A DNA stretch of 64,000 bases from NCBI RefSeq assembly GCF_012034935.1, contig NZ_JAATEN010000028.1, forward strand, positions 1 through 64,000, given 5' to 3'. Both the position numbers and the translations under genes were made by a program. The DNA comes from Streptomyces zingiberis. Its GTDB lineage: Bacteria; Actinomycetota; Actinomycetes; Streptomycetales; Streptomycetaceae. Numbering within the stretch: the stretch's first letter is position 1; the number at the start of each line of letters is the position of its first letter. Under the pieces are notes generated by a model that saw only the letters and a list, made by a program, of their open reading frames with translations, ran no database searches and was not told the DNA's origin. This document shows, in pieces, positions 1 to 8,750 of this stretch.

Positions 1-103
1 TGAGAAGCCGCCGCGACCCCTGGGCCGCCGACAGCTTGCGAGACATTACCCGAGGCACCGGTGGTCATCAAATCGGACCGGTGGCCTGCTGAATCGACGC
101 CGA
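1..103. other. Left-edge spacer
   Basis: This stretch lies downstream of proC. It contains the direct repeat ACCGGTGG (near 58 and 79) and no gene I can support. The first three bases read TGA and could be the stop of a plus-strand gene outside the window, but that cannot be shown from here. Confidence 0.4.
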
Positions 104-913
104 TCAGCCCTGGCCGGAGGCGAGTTCGCGGCTGCGGTCCCGGGCCGCCTCCAGTGCCGCGATCAGGGCGGCGCGCACGCCGTGGCTCTCCAGCTCCCGG
201 ATGGCGTTGATCGTCGTGCCGGCCGGGGAGGTGACGGCCTCGCGCAGCTTCACCGGGTGCTCCCCGCTGTCCCGCAGCATCACGGCCGCCCCGATGGCCG
301 CCTGGACGATGAGGTCGTGGGCCTTGTCCCGGGGCAGGCCGAGCAGGATCCCGGCGTCCGTCATCGCCTCCACGAGGAAGTAGAAGTAGGCCGGTCCGGA
401 GCCGGAGAGGGCGGTGGCGGCGTCCTGCTGGCCCTCCGGGACGCGCAGGGTCTTCCCCACCCCGTTGAAGATCTCCTCGGTGTGCGCCAGGTGCTCCTCC
501 GTGGCGTGGCTGCCGGCGGAGATCACCGACATCGCCTCGTCCACCAGGGCGGGCGTGTTCGTCATCACGCGGACGACCGGGGTACCGGGCGCCAGCCGCT
601 CCTCGAAGAAGGAGGTGGGAACGCCCGCCGCGCCGCTGATGACCAGCCGGTCGGCGGGGACGTGCGGGGCCAGTTCGTCCAGCAGCCGGGACATGTCCTG
701 CGGCTTGACGGTGAGGATGAGCGTCTCCGCCGTCCTGGCCGCCTCCTCGTTGGAGACCGGCGCCACGCCGTAACGCTCGCGGAGTTCCGCGGCGCGTTCC
801 GGGCGGCGCGCGGTGACCAGCAGGCCGTCGGCCGGCCGGCCAGCGCGGATCATGCCGCTCAGCAGTGCTTCACCGATCTTGCCCGTGCCGAGCACGGCCA
901 CCGTCTGCGCCAT
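104..913 (-). CDS. proC: Pyrroline-5-carboxylate reductase
   Basis: The 269-residue protein catalyses the last step of proline synthesis, NAD(P)H-dependent reduction of 1-pyrroline-5-carboxylate, in the cytoplasm. The N-terminus has a Rossmann loop (GTGKIG, residues 9-14). The family signature lies in the C-terminal third (ALSGSGPAYFYFLVEAMTDA, then a TSPAGTT stretch). Length is normal for the family. The reading frame continues upstream of 913, but the ATG at 913 is chosen because Rossmann homology begins at once and GAGG lies about 10 nt before it. It is followed by no linked gene in the window; the ABC operon upstream is separated by 195 bp without an obvious function. Confidence 0.95.
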   Translation of the reverse strand: MAQTVAVLGTGKIGEALLSGMIRAGRPADGLLVTARRPERAAELRERYGVAPVSNEEAARTAETLILTVKPQDMSRLLDELAPHVPADRLVISGAAGVPTSFFEERLAPGTPVVRVMTNTPALVDEAMSVISAGSHATEEHLAHTEEIFNGVGKTLRVPEGQQDAATALSGSGPAYFYFLVEAMTDAGILLGLPRDKAHDLIVQAAIGAAVMLRDSGEHPVKLREAVTSPAGTTINAIRELESHGVRAALIAALEAARDRSRELASGQG

Positions 914-1108
914 GGTGCGCCTCACCTCGTCCGTCGGTTGCGTCGGAGCGGATCGCCCGCCGGAAGCGGGCGCCGCGCGGGTCATCCTCGCACCGGAACA
1001 CGGACGGGGCCGGTGGCGTCCGCGTGCCGGAAGGAGAAGGGGAGAAGATGCGCCTGGGCCCGGCGGGAGGGAGCAGCGGCGCTCAGGAGACGGTGGGAGG
1101 CGTCCCGT

Positions 1109-1846
1109 TCAGGCCGTACGGCGGCGCAGAGTCGCGGCGCCCAGGGCGAGGACGAGTACGGCGCTGCCGGCGACGATGCCCGTGTCGCGGAAGAAGTCCG
1201 CGGTCACCTCGGTGTTCCGGAGCACCTCGTTCATGGCGTCCACGGCGTAGGACATCGGCAGAACGTTCGAGATGGCCTCCAGGACCGGCTGCATGGAGTC
1301 GCGGGGCGCGAGCAGTCCGCAGAGCAGGAGCTGGGGAAGGATGAAGGCCGGCATGAACTGGACGGCCTGGAACTCCGAGGCCGCGAAGGCCGAGACGAAC
1401 AGCCCGAGGGCCGTGCCGAGGACGGCGTCGAGGAGCGCCACCACCAGCAGCAGCCACGGCGACCCCGTGACCTCCAGCCCGAGGCCCCAGATCGCGACGG
1501 CGGTGGCGAATCCGGCCTGGGCGACCGCGAGCAGGCCGAAGGCGAGGGCGTAGCCGACGATCAGGTCCGCCTTGCCCAGCGGCATCGAGAGCAGCCGCTC
1601 CAGCGTGCCGGAGGTGCGTTCGCGGAGGGTGGCGATGGAGGTCACCAGGAACATGGTGATCATCGGGAAGATGCCGAGCAGTGAGGCGCCGACGTTGTCG
1701 AAGACGCTCGGATGGGCGTCGTAGACCCAGCGGAGCAGGGTGAGCAGCACCACCGGGACAATCATCAGCAGGGCGATGGTGCGCGGGTCGTGGCGGAGCT
1801 GGCGGAGCACGCGCCGGGTGGTGGCGAGGGTGCGGGAGAGGTTCAC
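1109..1846 (-). CDS. ABC-2 type exporter permease
   Basis: This 245-residue integral membrane protein has about six predicted hydrophobic segments and the ABC-2 family layout. A long first cytoplasmic stretch ends in an ERTSGTLERLLSMPL motif, typical of DrrB/NodJ-like permeases. The GTG start at 1846 overlaps the stop codon of the ATPase gene by four bases (GTGA, 1843-1846), so the two are translationally coupled. Together they should form an exporter of an unknown hydrophobic substrate; drug export (DrrAB-like) is an inference from the family only. Confidence 0.88.
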   Translation of the reverse strand: MNLSRTLATTRRVLRQLRHDPRTIALLMIVPVVLLTLLRWVYDAHPSVFDNVGASLLGIFPMITMFLVTSIATLRERTSGTLERLLSMPLGKADLIVGYALAFGLLAVAQAGFATAVAIWGLGLEVTGSPWLLLVVALLDAVLGTALGLFVSAFAASEFQAVQFMPAFILPQLLLCGLLAPRDSMQPVLEAISNVLPMSYAVDAMNEVLRNTEVTADFFRDTGIVAGSAVLVLALGAATLRRRTA

Positions 1847-2718
1847 GGCGTTCCGTCCTGATCGGGGGTGCCGGGGGTGCCGGGGGCGGCGGGGTCGTTC
1901 CCGGGCTCGCGGGCGGGGGTGCCGGGCTCCCGGGCAGGGGTGCCGGCGGACGCGGCCTCGCGGTCCCGCTCGGCGTCGACCAGGGCGAGGAAGGCGTCCT
2001 CGACGGTGGCGGCGCCGGTCCGGCGGCGCAGCGCCTCCGGGGTGTCGTCGGCCAGCATGCGGCCGGCGCGCATGAGCAGAAGGCGGTCGCAGCGCTCGGC
2101 CTCGTCCATGACGTGGGAGGAGACGAGGAGCGTGGTGCCCCGCTCGCCGGCGAGCCGGTGGAAGAGGTTCCACAGGTCCCGGCGGAGGACGGGGTCGAGA
2201 CCGACCGTGGGTTCGTCCAGCACCAGCAGTTCGGGGGTGCCGAGCAGGGCGACGGCCAGGGAGACGCGGGAGCGCTGGCCACCGGAGAGGCTGCCGGTGA
2301 GCCGGTCGGCGTGGTCGTCGAGGTCCACGTCGGCGAGGGCGCGGGCCGTCCGCCCGGCGCGGTCGGCGCGGGAGAGGGACGGGTCGAGCACGGCGGCGTA
2401 GTAGTCGAGGTTCTGGCGGGCGGTGAGATCCGCGTAGACCGAGGGCGCCTGGGTGACGTACCCGACGCGGGAGCGGAGCGGGGCGCTGCCGGCGGGGTGG
2501 CCGAGGACGTCGAGGGTGCCGCTCACCCGGGCCTGCGTGCCGGCGATGGCGCGCATGAGGGTGGACTTGCCGCAGCCACTGGGGCCGAGGAGGCCGGTCA
2601 CCTGCCCCGGGCGGAGGTCGAAGGTGAGGGAGTCGATCGCGGTGCGGCCCGGACGGCCGCCGCGGACCACACGGAGGTCGCGGGCCCGTACCGCCGGCTC
2701 CGCGGATTTATTCATCAT
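1843..2718 (-). CDS. ABC exporter ATP-binding protein
   Basis: The 291-residue ATPase partners the permease encoded immediately downstream. It has Walker A GPSGCGKST (residues 45-53), the ABC signature LSGGQRSR, Walker B LLVLDEPTVGLDP and a switch histidine in the SSH motif. The last 40 residues are a low-complexity Ala/Gly/Pro-Thr tail with a repeated TPAREPG unit. The ATG at 2718 (a second ATG follows directly) lies inside a perfect inverted repeat. A CATTAT hexamer sits 7 nt upstream of the start, so the mRNA may be leaderless; a weak GGAG lies 13 nt upstream. The overlap of operator, -10 and start codon suggests repression by a regulator not encoded next to it. Confidence 0.9.
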   Translation of the reverse strand: MMNKSAEPAVRARDLRVVRGGRPGRTAIDSLTFDLRPGQVTGLLGPSGCGKSTLMRAIAGTQARVSGTLDVLGHPAGSAPLRSRVGYVTQAPSVYADLTARQNLDYYAAVLDPSLSRADRAGRTARALADVDLDDHADRLTGSLSGGQRSRVSLAVALLGTPELLVLDEPTVGLDPVLRRDLWNLFHRLAGERGTTLLVSSHVMDEAERCDRLLLMRAGRMLADDTPEALRRRTGAATVEDAFLALVDAERDREAASAGTPAREPGTPAREPGNDPAAPGTPGTPDQDGTP

Positions 2719-2729
2719 GCGATGAATAA
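2708..2729. promoter_or_regulatory. Palindromic operator over ABC exporter start codon
   Basis: TTATTCATC and GATGAATAA are perfect 9-bp inverted arms around a 4-bp centre. The ATG of the ATPase gene (2716-2718) lies within it. The A/T-rich arms contrast sharply with the surrounding GC-rich DNA, as expected for a TetR/PadR/MarR-type site; which regulator binds is unknown. Confidence 0.7.
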
Positions 2730-3104
2730 TGCTCCGGTGGCGGCACGGCCGTCAAGGCGGCGGGCGGTCCCGGGCCGCGGGGGGTCGCGGGCGAGGGGAC
2801 GGCGGGCGGGGGACGGCGGGCGCACGGACGCGCGAACGGGGCGCGCCCGGTCCCGTCGGCAAACGGGCGGACGCGCCCCGCGGTGACGGGTACGCGGCGG
2901 TGTGGCGGCAGCTTTCCTCCCGGGTCAGCGGCCCCAGCGGCCTCACCGGCGTTGTGACCTTCCGGGTGTTCCGGGCGTTCCGGGCGTTGTGGCCTTCCGG
3001 GCGTTGCGGCTCCCGGCGCGCGTACCGGACACACGCGGGGTGCGTCCGGCGAGGTGGCCGGCGGGAGGGAACGGCGGGAGGAAGCGGACGGCCCGCCGGG
3101 GTGG
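2730..3104. other. Gene-free spacer with GC-rich repeats
   Basis: The spacer between the ABC operon and the FAD oxidoreductase holds no supportable gene. Around 2965-3010 there are several imperfect copies of TTCCGGGCGT. The part next to 2730 should hold the exporter's -35 region. Confidence 0.5.
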
Positions 3105-4280
3105 TCAGCCGACCCCGGGCAGGACGCGGAGGACGCCCGGGTGCCGGGAAGCCAGCCGCAGCGTCCGTACCGTCGTCCGGACCACCTCCTCCTTGAAGCG
3201 CGCCGCGCCCCGGCCGGTGATCACCCGTTCCCGGGGGCGGTCGTCCGGGTGGAGGAACTGGACCAGCCCGTCCCGGCGGCCGAGGCTGACGCACGCCCCG
3301 AAATAGCTGAAGCGCAGCGGCCGCGGTTCCCGGCCCCGCAGGTCGGCGGTGACGGCGCGGGCCGCCTGGGCGCCCATCGGGGTGGCGGTGGCGCAGGCCA
3401 TCCGCAGCGGCCCGGCTTCGGCGGTGGTGAGGGCCGCGGCGTCGCCGATGGCGTAGATCTCCGGGTGGGAACGCGACCGCAGGGTGGGTTCCACGGGGAT
3501 CCGGCCGGTGGGGTCCACCTCGATCCCGGCGCGCCGGGCGAGTTCCGCGCGGGCCGTCAGGGCGGCCGTCCAGACCACCATCTCGGTGTCGAGCTCGTCG
3601 GCCGTCCCGACCCGGCGGCCCTCCGTCACCGCGACCCCGAGGCCGCGGAGCACGCGGCGCACGTGGTCCCGGCCCTTGTGGGAGAGGCCGGGGCCCAGTT
3701 CGCCGGAGGTGACCAGGCGGACCTCGCGGCCCGGGTGCGCCTCGGCGAGTTCCGTGACCGTCTCGATGCCGGTGAACCCGCCCCCGACGACGGTCACCGC
3801 GGCGCCGGGGTCGTCGAGCAGGTGTTTGTGCAGTTCGGCGGCGGTCTCGGTGGTGTAGGCGCGGTCGCCGGTGCCCAGCACCCCGCCCCCGGTGGCGGTG
3901 CGGCTGCCGAGGGCGTAGACGAGCCGGTCGTACCGCAGGACGCGTCCGTCGTCCGTGTGTACGAGCCGGCCGACGGGGTCCACGTCCGTGGCGCGGGAGG
4001 GCAGGTGGGCGACGCCGGAGCGGCCGAGGAGCCGGCTGAACGGCCGGGTCACCTCCACTCCCGTGGCGGCGCGCTGGTGGAGCCGGATGCGCTCGGTGAA
4101 GCCGTCGGCGGGGTCGACCAGCGTGACCCGGTGGTGCGGCGCGAGCCCGAGGGCCGCGGTGAGACCCGCGTAACCGCCGCCGAGCACGACGACGTGCGCG
4201 GCGGAGCCGCCGGGTCGGTGGGCGGGACGGGGGCCGGTGGCCCGGCCGCGGACCGGCCGGGCGGTGCTGTCACTCGGCAT
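3105..4280 (-). CDS. FAD/NAD(P)-dependent oxidoreductase, NDH-2-like
   Basis: The 391-residue protein has two dinucleotide-binding folds: an FAD motif GGGYAG at residues 34-39 and a second motif VVGGGFTGIET for NAD(P)H. The late AIGDAA motif contacts FAD. Layout and length fit type II NADH dehydrogenase-like pyridine nucleotide-disulfide oxidoreductases; electron acceptor and membrane association are not evident. Start ATG 4280 has GGAGG 8 nt upstream. A perfect ECF41-type promoter lies 63-89 nt upstream, identical in layout to the one before the sigma gene encoded just upstream, so this is the likely target of that sigma factor. ECF41 sigma genes are known to sit beside oxidoreductase, epimerase or carboxymuconolactone decarboxylase genes. 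Confidence 0.88.
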   Translation of the reverse strand: MPSDSTARPVRGRATGPRPAHRPGGSAAHVVVLGGGYAGLTAALGLAPHHRVTLVDPADGFTERIRLHQRAATGVEVTRPFSRLLGRSGVAHLPSRATDVDPVGRLVHTDDGRVLRYDRLVYALGSRTATGGGVLGTGDRAYTTETAAELHKHLLDDPGAAVTVVGGGFTGIETVTELAEAHPGREVRLVTSGELGPGLSHKGRDHVRRVLRGLGVAVTEGRRVGTADELDTEMVVWTAALTARAELARRAGIEVDPTGRIPVEPTLRSRSHPEIYAIGDAAALTTAEAGPLRMACATATPMGAQAARAVTADLRGREPRPLRFSYFGACVSLGRRDGLVQFLHPDDRPRERVITGRGAARFKEEVVRTTVRTLRLASRHPGVLRVLPGVG

Positions 4281-4342
4281 GGGGTGCCTCCAGATCGTCC
4301 GTGGTGTCCGTGCGGTGTGCGGTGGTGGGGGTTCACCCTGGG

Positions 4343-4369
4343 GACGAGGCCGGGGACCGGAATGTGACA
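4343..4369 (-). promoter_or_regulatory. ECF41-type promoter of the FAD oxidoreductase
   Basis: On the minus strand TGTCACA (4369-4363) is followed after exactly 16 nt by CGTC (4346-4343). This matches the ECF41 consensus and the promoter at 5805-5831. It predicts transcription from about 4336 and a leader of roughly 55 nt. Confidence 0.8.
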
Positions 4370-4500
4370 GCGGCCCAACCGTCGGGCGGTGAGCCCCGCC
4401 GGTGGGCCGCTGTCCGTGTCGTGCTGTGCGCGCCACTCGCCTGTGCGCGGCGGGCCCGGTGCACCGCTGTGCTCCGGTGCCTTGTGGCCGGGGGCGCTCC

Positions 4501-4556
4501 GTCGGTGCATCGCCGTCGGTGCGTCGCCGTCGGTGCATCGCCGCCCGTGCGTCGCC
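4501..4556. repeat. 14-bp tandem repeat, four copies
   Basis: Four successive units of GTCGGTGCATCGCC with one to three substitutions each; a fifth degenerate unit follows. The repeat is non-coding. Confidence 0.8.
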
Positions 4557-4779
4557 GCCCGGCGCGCCGCCGTCTTGCCGGTGCGCCGTCTCCCTGCCCG
4601 GGCCCGCTCCGGCGATGGCTGCCGGGCGGGACGGGACGGGCGGGACGGGACGCTCGACGGGCGGCCGGGCGGCGGGAAGACCCGGGCTCCCGGCCCACGG
4701 CCGTCCCGCCGCTCGCCCCCTCAGCTCGGCCGCCCCGTGGCTCGGCCCCCCGGCGGCTCCGCCCCCCGCGGTTCGGGGA

Positions 4780-5655
4780 TCAGTCGCCCGGGGCCACGTG
4801 CCGCAGCTTGTCGGGGTTGGCCACGACGTCGAGCTCGGTGATGCGGCCCTCGAACACGGTGAACGCGAGCACCGCCGCCTGCCCGCTCTCGTCGTCGGTG
4901 AAGACCAGCCCGGGCGCGCCGTTGACCTCCCGGACCTCCACCCGCATCCGCAGCGGGTCGAAGCCGCGCGTCAGACGGCTGACGAAGTAGGCCGCCTTCT
5001 CGCCGCCCACCACCGGGCGGCGGGCCGCGGTGACCTTGCCGCCGCCGTCGGTGCGCACCACGACGTCCGGGTCGAGGACGTCCATGAGCGCCCCCAGGTC
5101 GCGGCCCATGGCGGCGGCCAGGAAGGCGTCCACGGCGCGGCGGTGCTCGTCCCGGTCGACGGAGCGGCGCGGGCTCTCCGCGCGGACCCGCCGGCGGGCG
5201 CGGGAGGCGAGTTGCCGCACGGACTCCGGGGTGCGGCCGACCACTTCGGCGATCTCCGGGAAGGGCACGGCGAACACGTCGTGCAGGACGAAGGCGGTCC
5301 GCTCGGCCGGGGTCAGCCGTTCGAGCACGGCGAGGAGCGCCATCCCGACGGACTCGTCGAGGGTGACCCGGTCCTCAGGGAGGGGGCCGCCGTCGCCGAG
5401 CAGGGGCTCGGGGAGCCAGGGGCCGACGTAGGTCTCCCGGCGGGAGCGCGCGGAGCCGAGCTGGTCGTAGCAGATGCGGCTGACCACGGTGGTCAGATAC
5501 GCGCGCGGCGCGGCGGCCTCCCCGTCGGGCAGGGCCTGCCAGCGCAGCCAGGACTCCTGCACGGCGTCGTCGGCGTCCGCCACCGACCCGGTGATGCGGT
5601 AGGCGACGCCCCAGAGGTGGCGGCGGTGTTCCTCGAACTGTGCCAGTGCGGCCAT
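4780..5655 (-). CDS. ECF41-family RNA polymerase sigma factor (SigJ-like)
   Basis: The 291-residue protein has sigma region 2 (residues about 10-80), region 4 with the helix-turn-helix FPEIAEVVGRTPESVRQLA, and a C-terminal SnoaL-like extension. Three hallmarks of group ECF41 are visible: the linker PWLPEPL between the sigma domains, a DGGGK motif in the extension, and NPDKL near the C-terminus. In this group the fused extension acts as a built-in regulator and no separate anti-sigma factor is needed. ATG 5655 has GGGAG upstream. The gene is preceded by the same promoter motif as the downstream oxidoreductase, so autoregulation is expected. The inducing signal is unknown. Confidence 0.93.
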   Translation of the reverse strand: MAALAQFEEHRRHLWGVAYRITGSVADADDAVQESWLRWQALPDGEAAAPRAYLTTVVSRICYDQLGSARSRRETYVGPWLPEPLLGDGGPLPEDRVTLDESVGMALLAVLERLTPAERTAFVLHDVFAVPFPEIAEVVGRTPESVRQLASRARRRVRAESPRRSVDRDEHRRAVDAFLAAAMGRDLGALMDVLDPDVVVRTDGGGKVTAARRPVVGGEKAAYFVSRLTRGFDPLRMRVEVREVNGAPGLVFTDDESGQAAVLAFTVFEGRITELDVVANPDKLRHVAPGD

Positions 5656-5804
5656 GGGCGGCTCTCCCTGCTCTCCCCTGCTGATGCCGGTGGTGCGCGC
5701 CGACGCCGGCGGGCGGCGCGGGCCGGGGCCCGCCGGCGGGTGCTCCGCCGGCCGGTCGCCCGGGCGGCCCCCGGACCACTGTGCCGGGAGGCCACCGGAC
5801 GGAA

Positions 5805-5831
5805 GACGGAGCGGCGGGCCGGAGTGTGACA
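5805..5831 (-). promoter_or_regulatory. ECF41-type promoter of the sigma gene itself
   Basis: TGTCACA (5831-5825, minus strand) and CGTC (5808-5805) are spaced by exactly 16 nt, as at 4343-4369. The spacers also share a TCCGG stretch after TGTCACA. The predicted leader is about 140 nt. Confidence 0.8.
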
Positions 5832-5867
5832 TCGGCGGGGGAGGCGGGGACGGCAGCAGAGGAACGG

Positions 5868-5982
5868 ACCGGCCGGGCACGGCGGACGCGGGCGGCACCG
5901 GCCGGGCACGGCGGACGCGGGCGGCACCGGCCGGGGCCCGGGCGGGGTGTCCAGGTGGGGTGTCCAGGTGGGGTGTCCAGGC
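5868..5982. repeat. 29-bp and 13-bp tandem repeats
   Basis: A 29-bp unit beginning ACCGGCCGGGCAC occurs at 5868 and 5897 with a partial copy at 5926. It is followed by three copies of the 13-mer GGGGTGTCCAGGT (5944, 5957, 5970). They lie in the 397-bp non-coding gap 5656-6052. Confidence 0.8.
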
Positions 5983-6052
5983 GGGGCCTTCCGGCAGGGC
6001 ACGCGGAGCCACGAGGGCCGGCGGCACGGACCCGGGAGAGACGCCGACTGGT

Positions 6053-6550
6053 TCAGGGGCGCCTGCCGGGGCGCTTGCGGGCCGCCGGGTTGCCCGTGCG
6101 GGTGGTGCGGCGCCGTTCGTACAGTTCGCGGGCGCGCTCGTACTCCGCGCGGCGCAGCCGCTCGCCGGGGGCCTCCAGCAGGCTGCGGACGAACCAGGCG
6201 AGCAGCACCCCGATGAAGCCGATGGCCTTGACGCTCTGCATCGAGTTCTCGACGGCCGGGTCGTACTCCGGGCGGCGCACGAACCCCTTCCACGTGTGGC
6301 GGAAGGCGAGCGCGCCACAGATCGCGAAGAGCACCACGGCGGCCCAGGCGAGGACGTCCGGGACGTCCGCGACGGCCAGGCCCTGGAAGCCGAAGCGCAG
6401 CACGAGTGCGCCGAGTACGGCGGAGAGCAGCGAGCCCGCGGCGAGCCCGGTCCGGCGGAGGGCGTAACCGCCACCGCGCTCCACCCAGGTGGTGCCGAAG
6501 AACCGGAGGGGTTCGGGACGGGGTGCGGAGGGCTGCCGCTTGTCGCTCAT
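6053..6550 (-). CDS. Small integral membrane protein, function unknown
   Basis: The 165-residue protein has three hydrophobic helices (residues about 35-55, 62-82 and 110-128) flanked by basic segments, and a strongly basic C-terminus rich in Arg. I do not recognise a characterised family. ATG 6550 lacks a ribosome-binding site, but CATAAT lies 7 nt upstream, suggesting a leaderless mRNA. No co-directional partner adjoins it closely. Confidence 0.7.
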   Translation of the reverse strand: MSDKRQPSAPRPEPLRFFGTTWVERGGGYALRRTGLAAGSLLSAVLGALVLRFGFQGLAVADVPDVLAWAAVVLFAICGALAFRHTWKGFVRRPEYDPAVENSMQSVKAIGFIGVLLAWFVRSLLEAPGERLRRAEYERARELYERRRTTRTGNPAARKRPGRRP

Positions 6551-6896
6551 GCGGCCGATTATGGCGCGTCCCGGCCGGGGCGGATCCGGCCGGGACGGCG
6601 CGCGGGAGAGCGGTCACGCGGGAGCCGTGCGCCAGGGGGAACGGCGCCGGGCCGGAGAGCCACCGGCCCGGTCACCCCTGGCGGGCGGTCGTCCCCGCCC
6701 CGTACGGCCCCTGCCCACGGCCGGCCACCGGCTGCCTCCGGCGAGGCCGGCACGGCGCAGGACGGCGAGGCGGCACGGCGGGGCGGCACGGAACGCGGGC
6801 CGGCACGGAACGCCGCCACGGTCACGGCCCGCTCAGGCGCCGCCGGCCCCGCCACCCGGTGAGCCGCGCGCGGGACGTCCCGGCTGCCCCGGCCGG
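6551..6896. other. Gene-free spacer downstream of ilvD
   Basis: About 345 bp of GC-rich DNA between ilvD and the small membrane protein. Apart from the promoter at 6558 I see no gene, strong hairpin or regulatory motif. Confidence 0.45.
6558..6563 (-). promoter_or_regulatory. -10 hexamer CATAAT, leaderless layout
   Basis: On the minus strand CATAAT is followed by 7 nt and then the ATG at 6550. Confidence 0.55.
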
Positions 6897-8750
6897 TCAG
6901 CCGCCGAGAGCCCCGAGGTCACGGACCGCACCCTTGTCGGCGCTGGTCGCCATCGCCGCGTAGGCCCGGAGGGCGGTGGAGACCTTCCGCTGCCGGTCGC
7001 GCGGGGCGTACCGGCCGCCGAGGGCCGCCCGGCGGGCCGCCAGCTCCTCGTCGTCCACCTTGAGTTCGAGGGTGCGGGCGGGGATGTCGATACGGATGAG
7101 GTCACCGTCCTCGACGAGGGCGATCGTCCCGCCGGCCGCGGCCTCCGGGGAGGCGTGGCCGATGGAGAGGCCCGAGGTGCCGCCGGAGAAGCGGCCGTCG
7201 GTGATCAGCGCGCAGGACGTGCCCAGGCCGCGGCCCTTGAGGAAGGAGGTCGGGTAGAGCATCTCCTGCATCCCGGGGCCGCCCTTGGGGCCCTCGTAGC
7301 GGATGACGACCACATCGCCCTCGGTGATCCGCTTGTTGAGGATCTTGTCGACGGCCTCCTCCTGGGACTCACAGACGACGGCCGGGCCCTCGAAGGTCCA
7401 GATGGACTCGTCGACGCCGGCGGTCTTCACCACGCAGCCGTCCTCGGCGAGGTTGCCGTGGAGGATGGCCAGCCCGCCCTCGGTGGAGTAGGCGTGCTCG
7501 ACGTCGCGGATGCAGCCGCCGGCGGCGTCCGTGTCGAGGGAGTCCCACCGCTCGGACTGGGAGAAGGCGGTCGCGGAGCGGACGCAGCCGGGCGCCGCGT
7601 GGAACAGCTCGACGGCCTCGGCGGACGGGGAACCGCCGCGGATGTCCCACTGCTTGAGCCAGTCCGCGAGGGACGAGCTGTGCACGGTGTGCACGTCTTC
7701 GTTGAGCAGCCCGCCCCGGTACAGCTCGCCGAGGATGGCGGGGATGCCGCCGGCCCGGTGCACGTCCTCCATGTAGTAGACCCCGCCCGGCGCGACGTTC
7801 GGCGCGACCTTCGCCAGGCAGGGCAGCCTGCGGGACAGCTCGTCGATGTCCGTCATGTCGAAGGCGAGACGCGCCTCCTGGGCGGCGGCGAGCAGATGGA
7901 GGATCGTGTTGGTGGAGCCGCCCATGGCGATGTCCAGGGCCATGGCGTTCTCGAAGGCGGCGCGGGAGGCCACGGCGCGGGGCAGGACGGTCGCGTCGTC
8001 CTGCTCGTAGTAGCGCTTGGTGATCTCGACGACGGTGCGGCCGGCGTTCTCGTACAGCGCCTTGCGGGCGGTGTGGGTGGCGAGCACGGAGCCGTTGCCG
8101 GGGAGCGCGAGGCCGATCGCCTCGGTCAGGCAGTTCATGGAGTTGGCCGTGAACATGCCGGAACACGAGCCGCAGGTGGGACAGGCGTTGTCCTCGATGC
8201 GGGCGATGTCCTCGTCGGACACCTGGTCGTTGACGGCCTCGGAGATGGCGCTGATCAGGTCCAGCTTGCGGACGCTGCCGTCGACCAGGGTGGCGCGGCC
8301 GGACTCCATCGGCCCGCCGGAGACGAACACGGTCGGGATGTCGAGGCGCAGCGCGGCCATCAGCATCCCCGGCGTGATCTTGTCGCAGTTGGAGATGCAG
8401 ATCAGCGCGTCGGCGCAGTGCGCCTCGGTCATGTACTCGACCGAGTCGGCGATCAGGTCGCGGGAGGGGAGGGAGTAGAGCATCCCGCCGTGGCCCATGG
8501 CGATGCCGTCGTCGACCGCGATGGTGTTGAACTCGCGGGGGATGCCGCCCGCCGCCTTGATCGCGTCGCTGACGATCCGGCCCACCGGCTGGAGGTGGGT
8601 GTGGCCGGGGACGAACTCCGTGAAGCTGTTGGCCACGGCCACGATCGGCTTGCCGAAGTCCTCCCGCGCTACGCCGGAGGCCTGCATGAGCGCTCGGGCG
8701 CCCGCCATGTTGCGGCCGTGGGTGACGGTTCGGGACCTCAGTTCCGGCAC
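6897..8750 (-). CDS. ilvD: Dihydroxy-acid dehydratase
   Basis: The 617-residue enzyme dehydrates 2,3-dihydroxy-isovalerate and -methylvalerate to the 2-keto acids in valine, isoleucine and pantothenate precursor synthesis. Iron-sulfur ligands are visible in ISNCDKITPGM and in the CPTCGSCSGMFTANSMNCL cluster motif. The C-terminal half has the SEPGG-type substrate loops and a GRFSGGTSGLSIGH stretch. Length is typical. The frame opens upstream, but GTG 8750 is chosen: AGGGGAG lies 8 nt before it, whereas the in-frame GTG at 8759 abuts that sequence, and the protein then begins PELRSRTVTHGR as in relatives. It is a single-gene unit here. Confidence 0.95.
   Translation of the reverse strand: MPELRSRTVTHGRNMAGARALMQASGVAREDFGKPIVAVANSFTEFVPGHTHLQPVGRIVSDAIKAAGGIPREFNTIAVDDGIAMGHGGMLYSLPSRDLIADSVEYMTEAHCADALICISNCDKITPGMLMAALRLDIPTVFVSGGPMESGRATLVDGSVRKLDLISAISEAVNDQVSDEDIARIEDNACPTCGSCSGMFTANSMNCLTEAIGLALPGNGSVLATHTARKALYENAGRTVVEITKRYYEQDDATVLPRAVASRAAFENAMALDIAMGGSTNTILHLLAAAQEARLAFDMTDIDELSRRLPCLAKVAPNVAPGGVYYMEDVHRAGGIPAILGELYRGGLLNEDVHTVHSSSLADWLKQWDIRGGSPSAEAVELFHAAPGCVRSATAFSQSERWDSLDTDAAGGCIRDVEHAYSTEGGLAILHGNLAEDGCVVKTAGVDESIWTFEGPAVVCESQEEAVDKILNKRITEGDVVVIRYEGPKGGPGMQEMLYPTSFLKGRGLGTSCALITDGRFSGGTSGLSIGHASPEAAAGGTIALVEDGDLIRIDIPARTLELKVDDEELAARRAALGGRYAPRDRQRKVSTALRAYAAMATSADKGAVRDLGALGG

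Larger units (their letters stand above)
4281..4779. other. Spacer between oxidoreductase and sigma factor
   Basis: Apart from the ECF41 promoter at 4343-4369 and the 14-bp repeats at 4501-4556, nothing gene-like is visible; reading frames here are compositionally skewed and lack starts with ribosome-binding sites. Confidence 0.5.

Noticed and set aside
4402..5829. 475-codon plus-strand frame opposite the ECF41 sigma gene
   Set aside because: Antisense shadow of the sigma gene; the sigma factor's motifs and promoter decide the strand.
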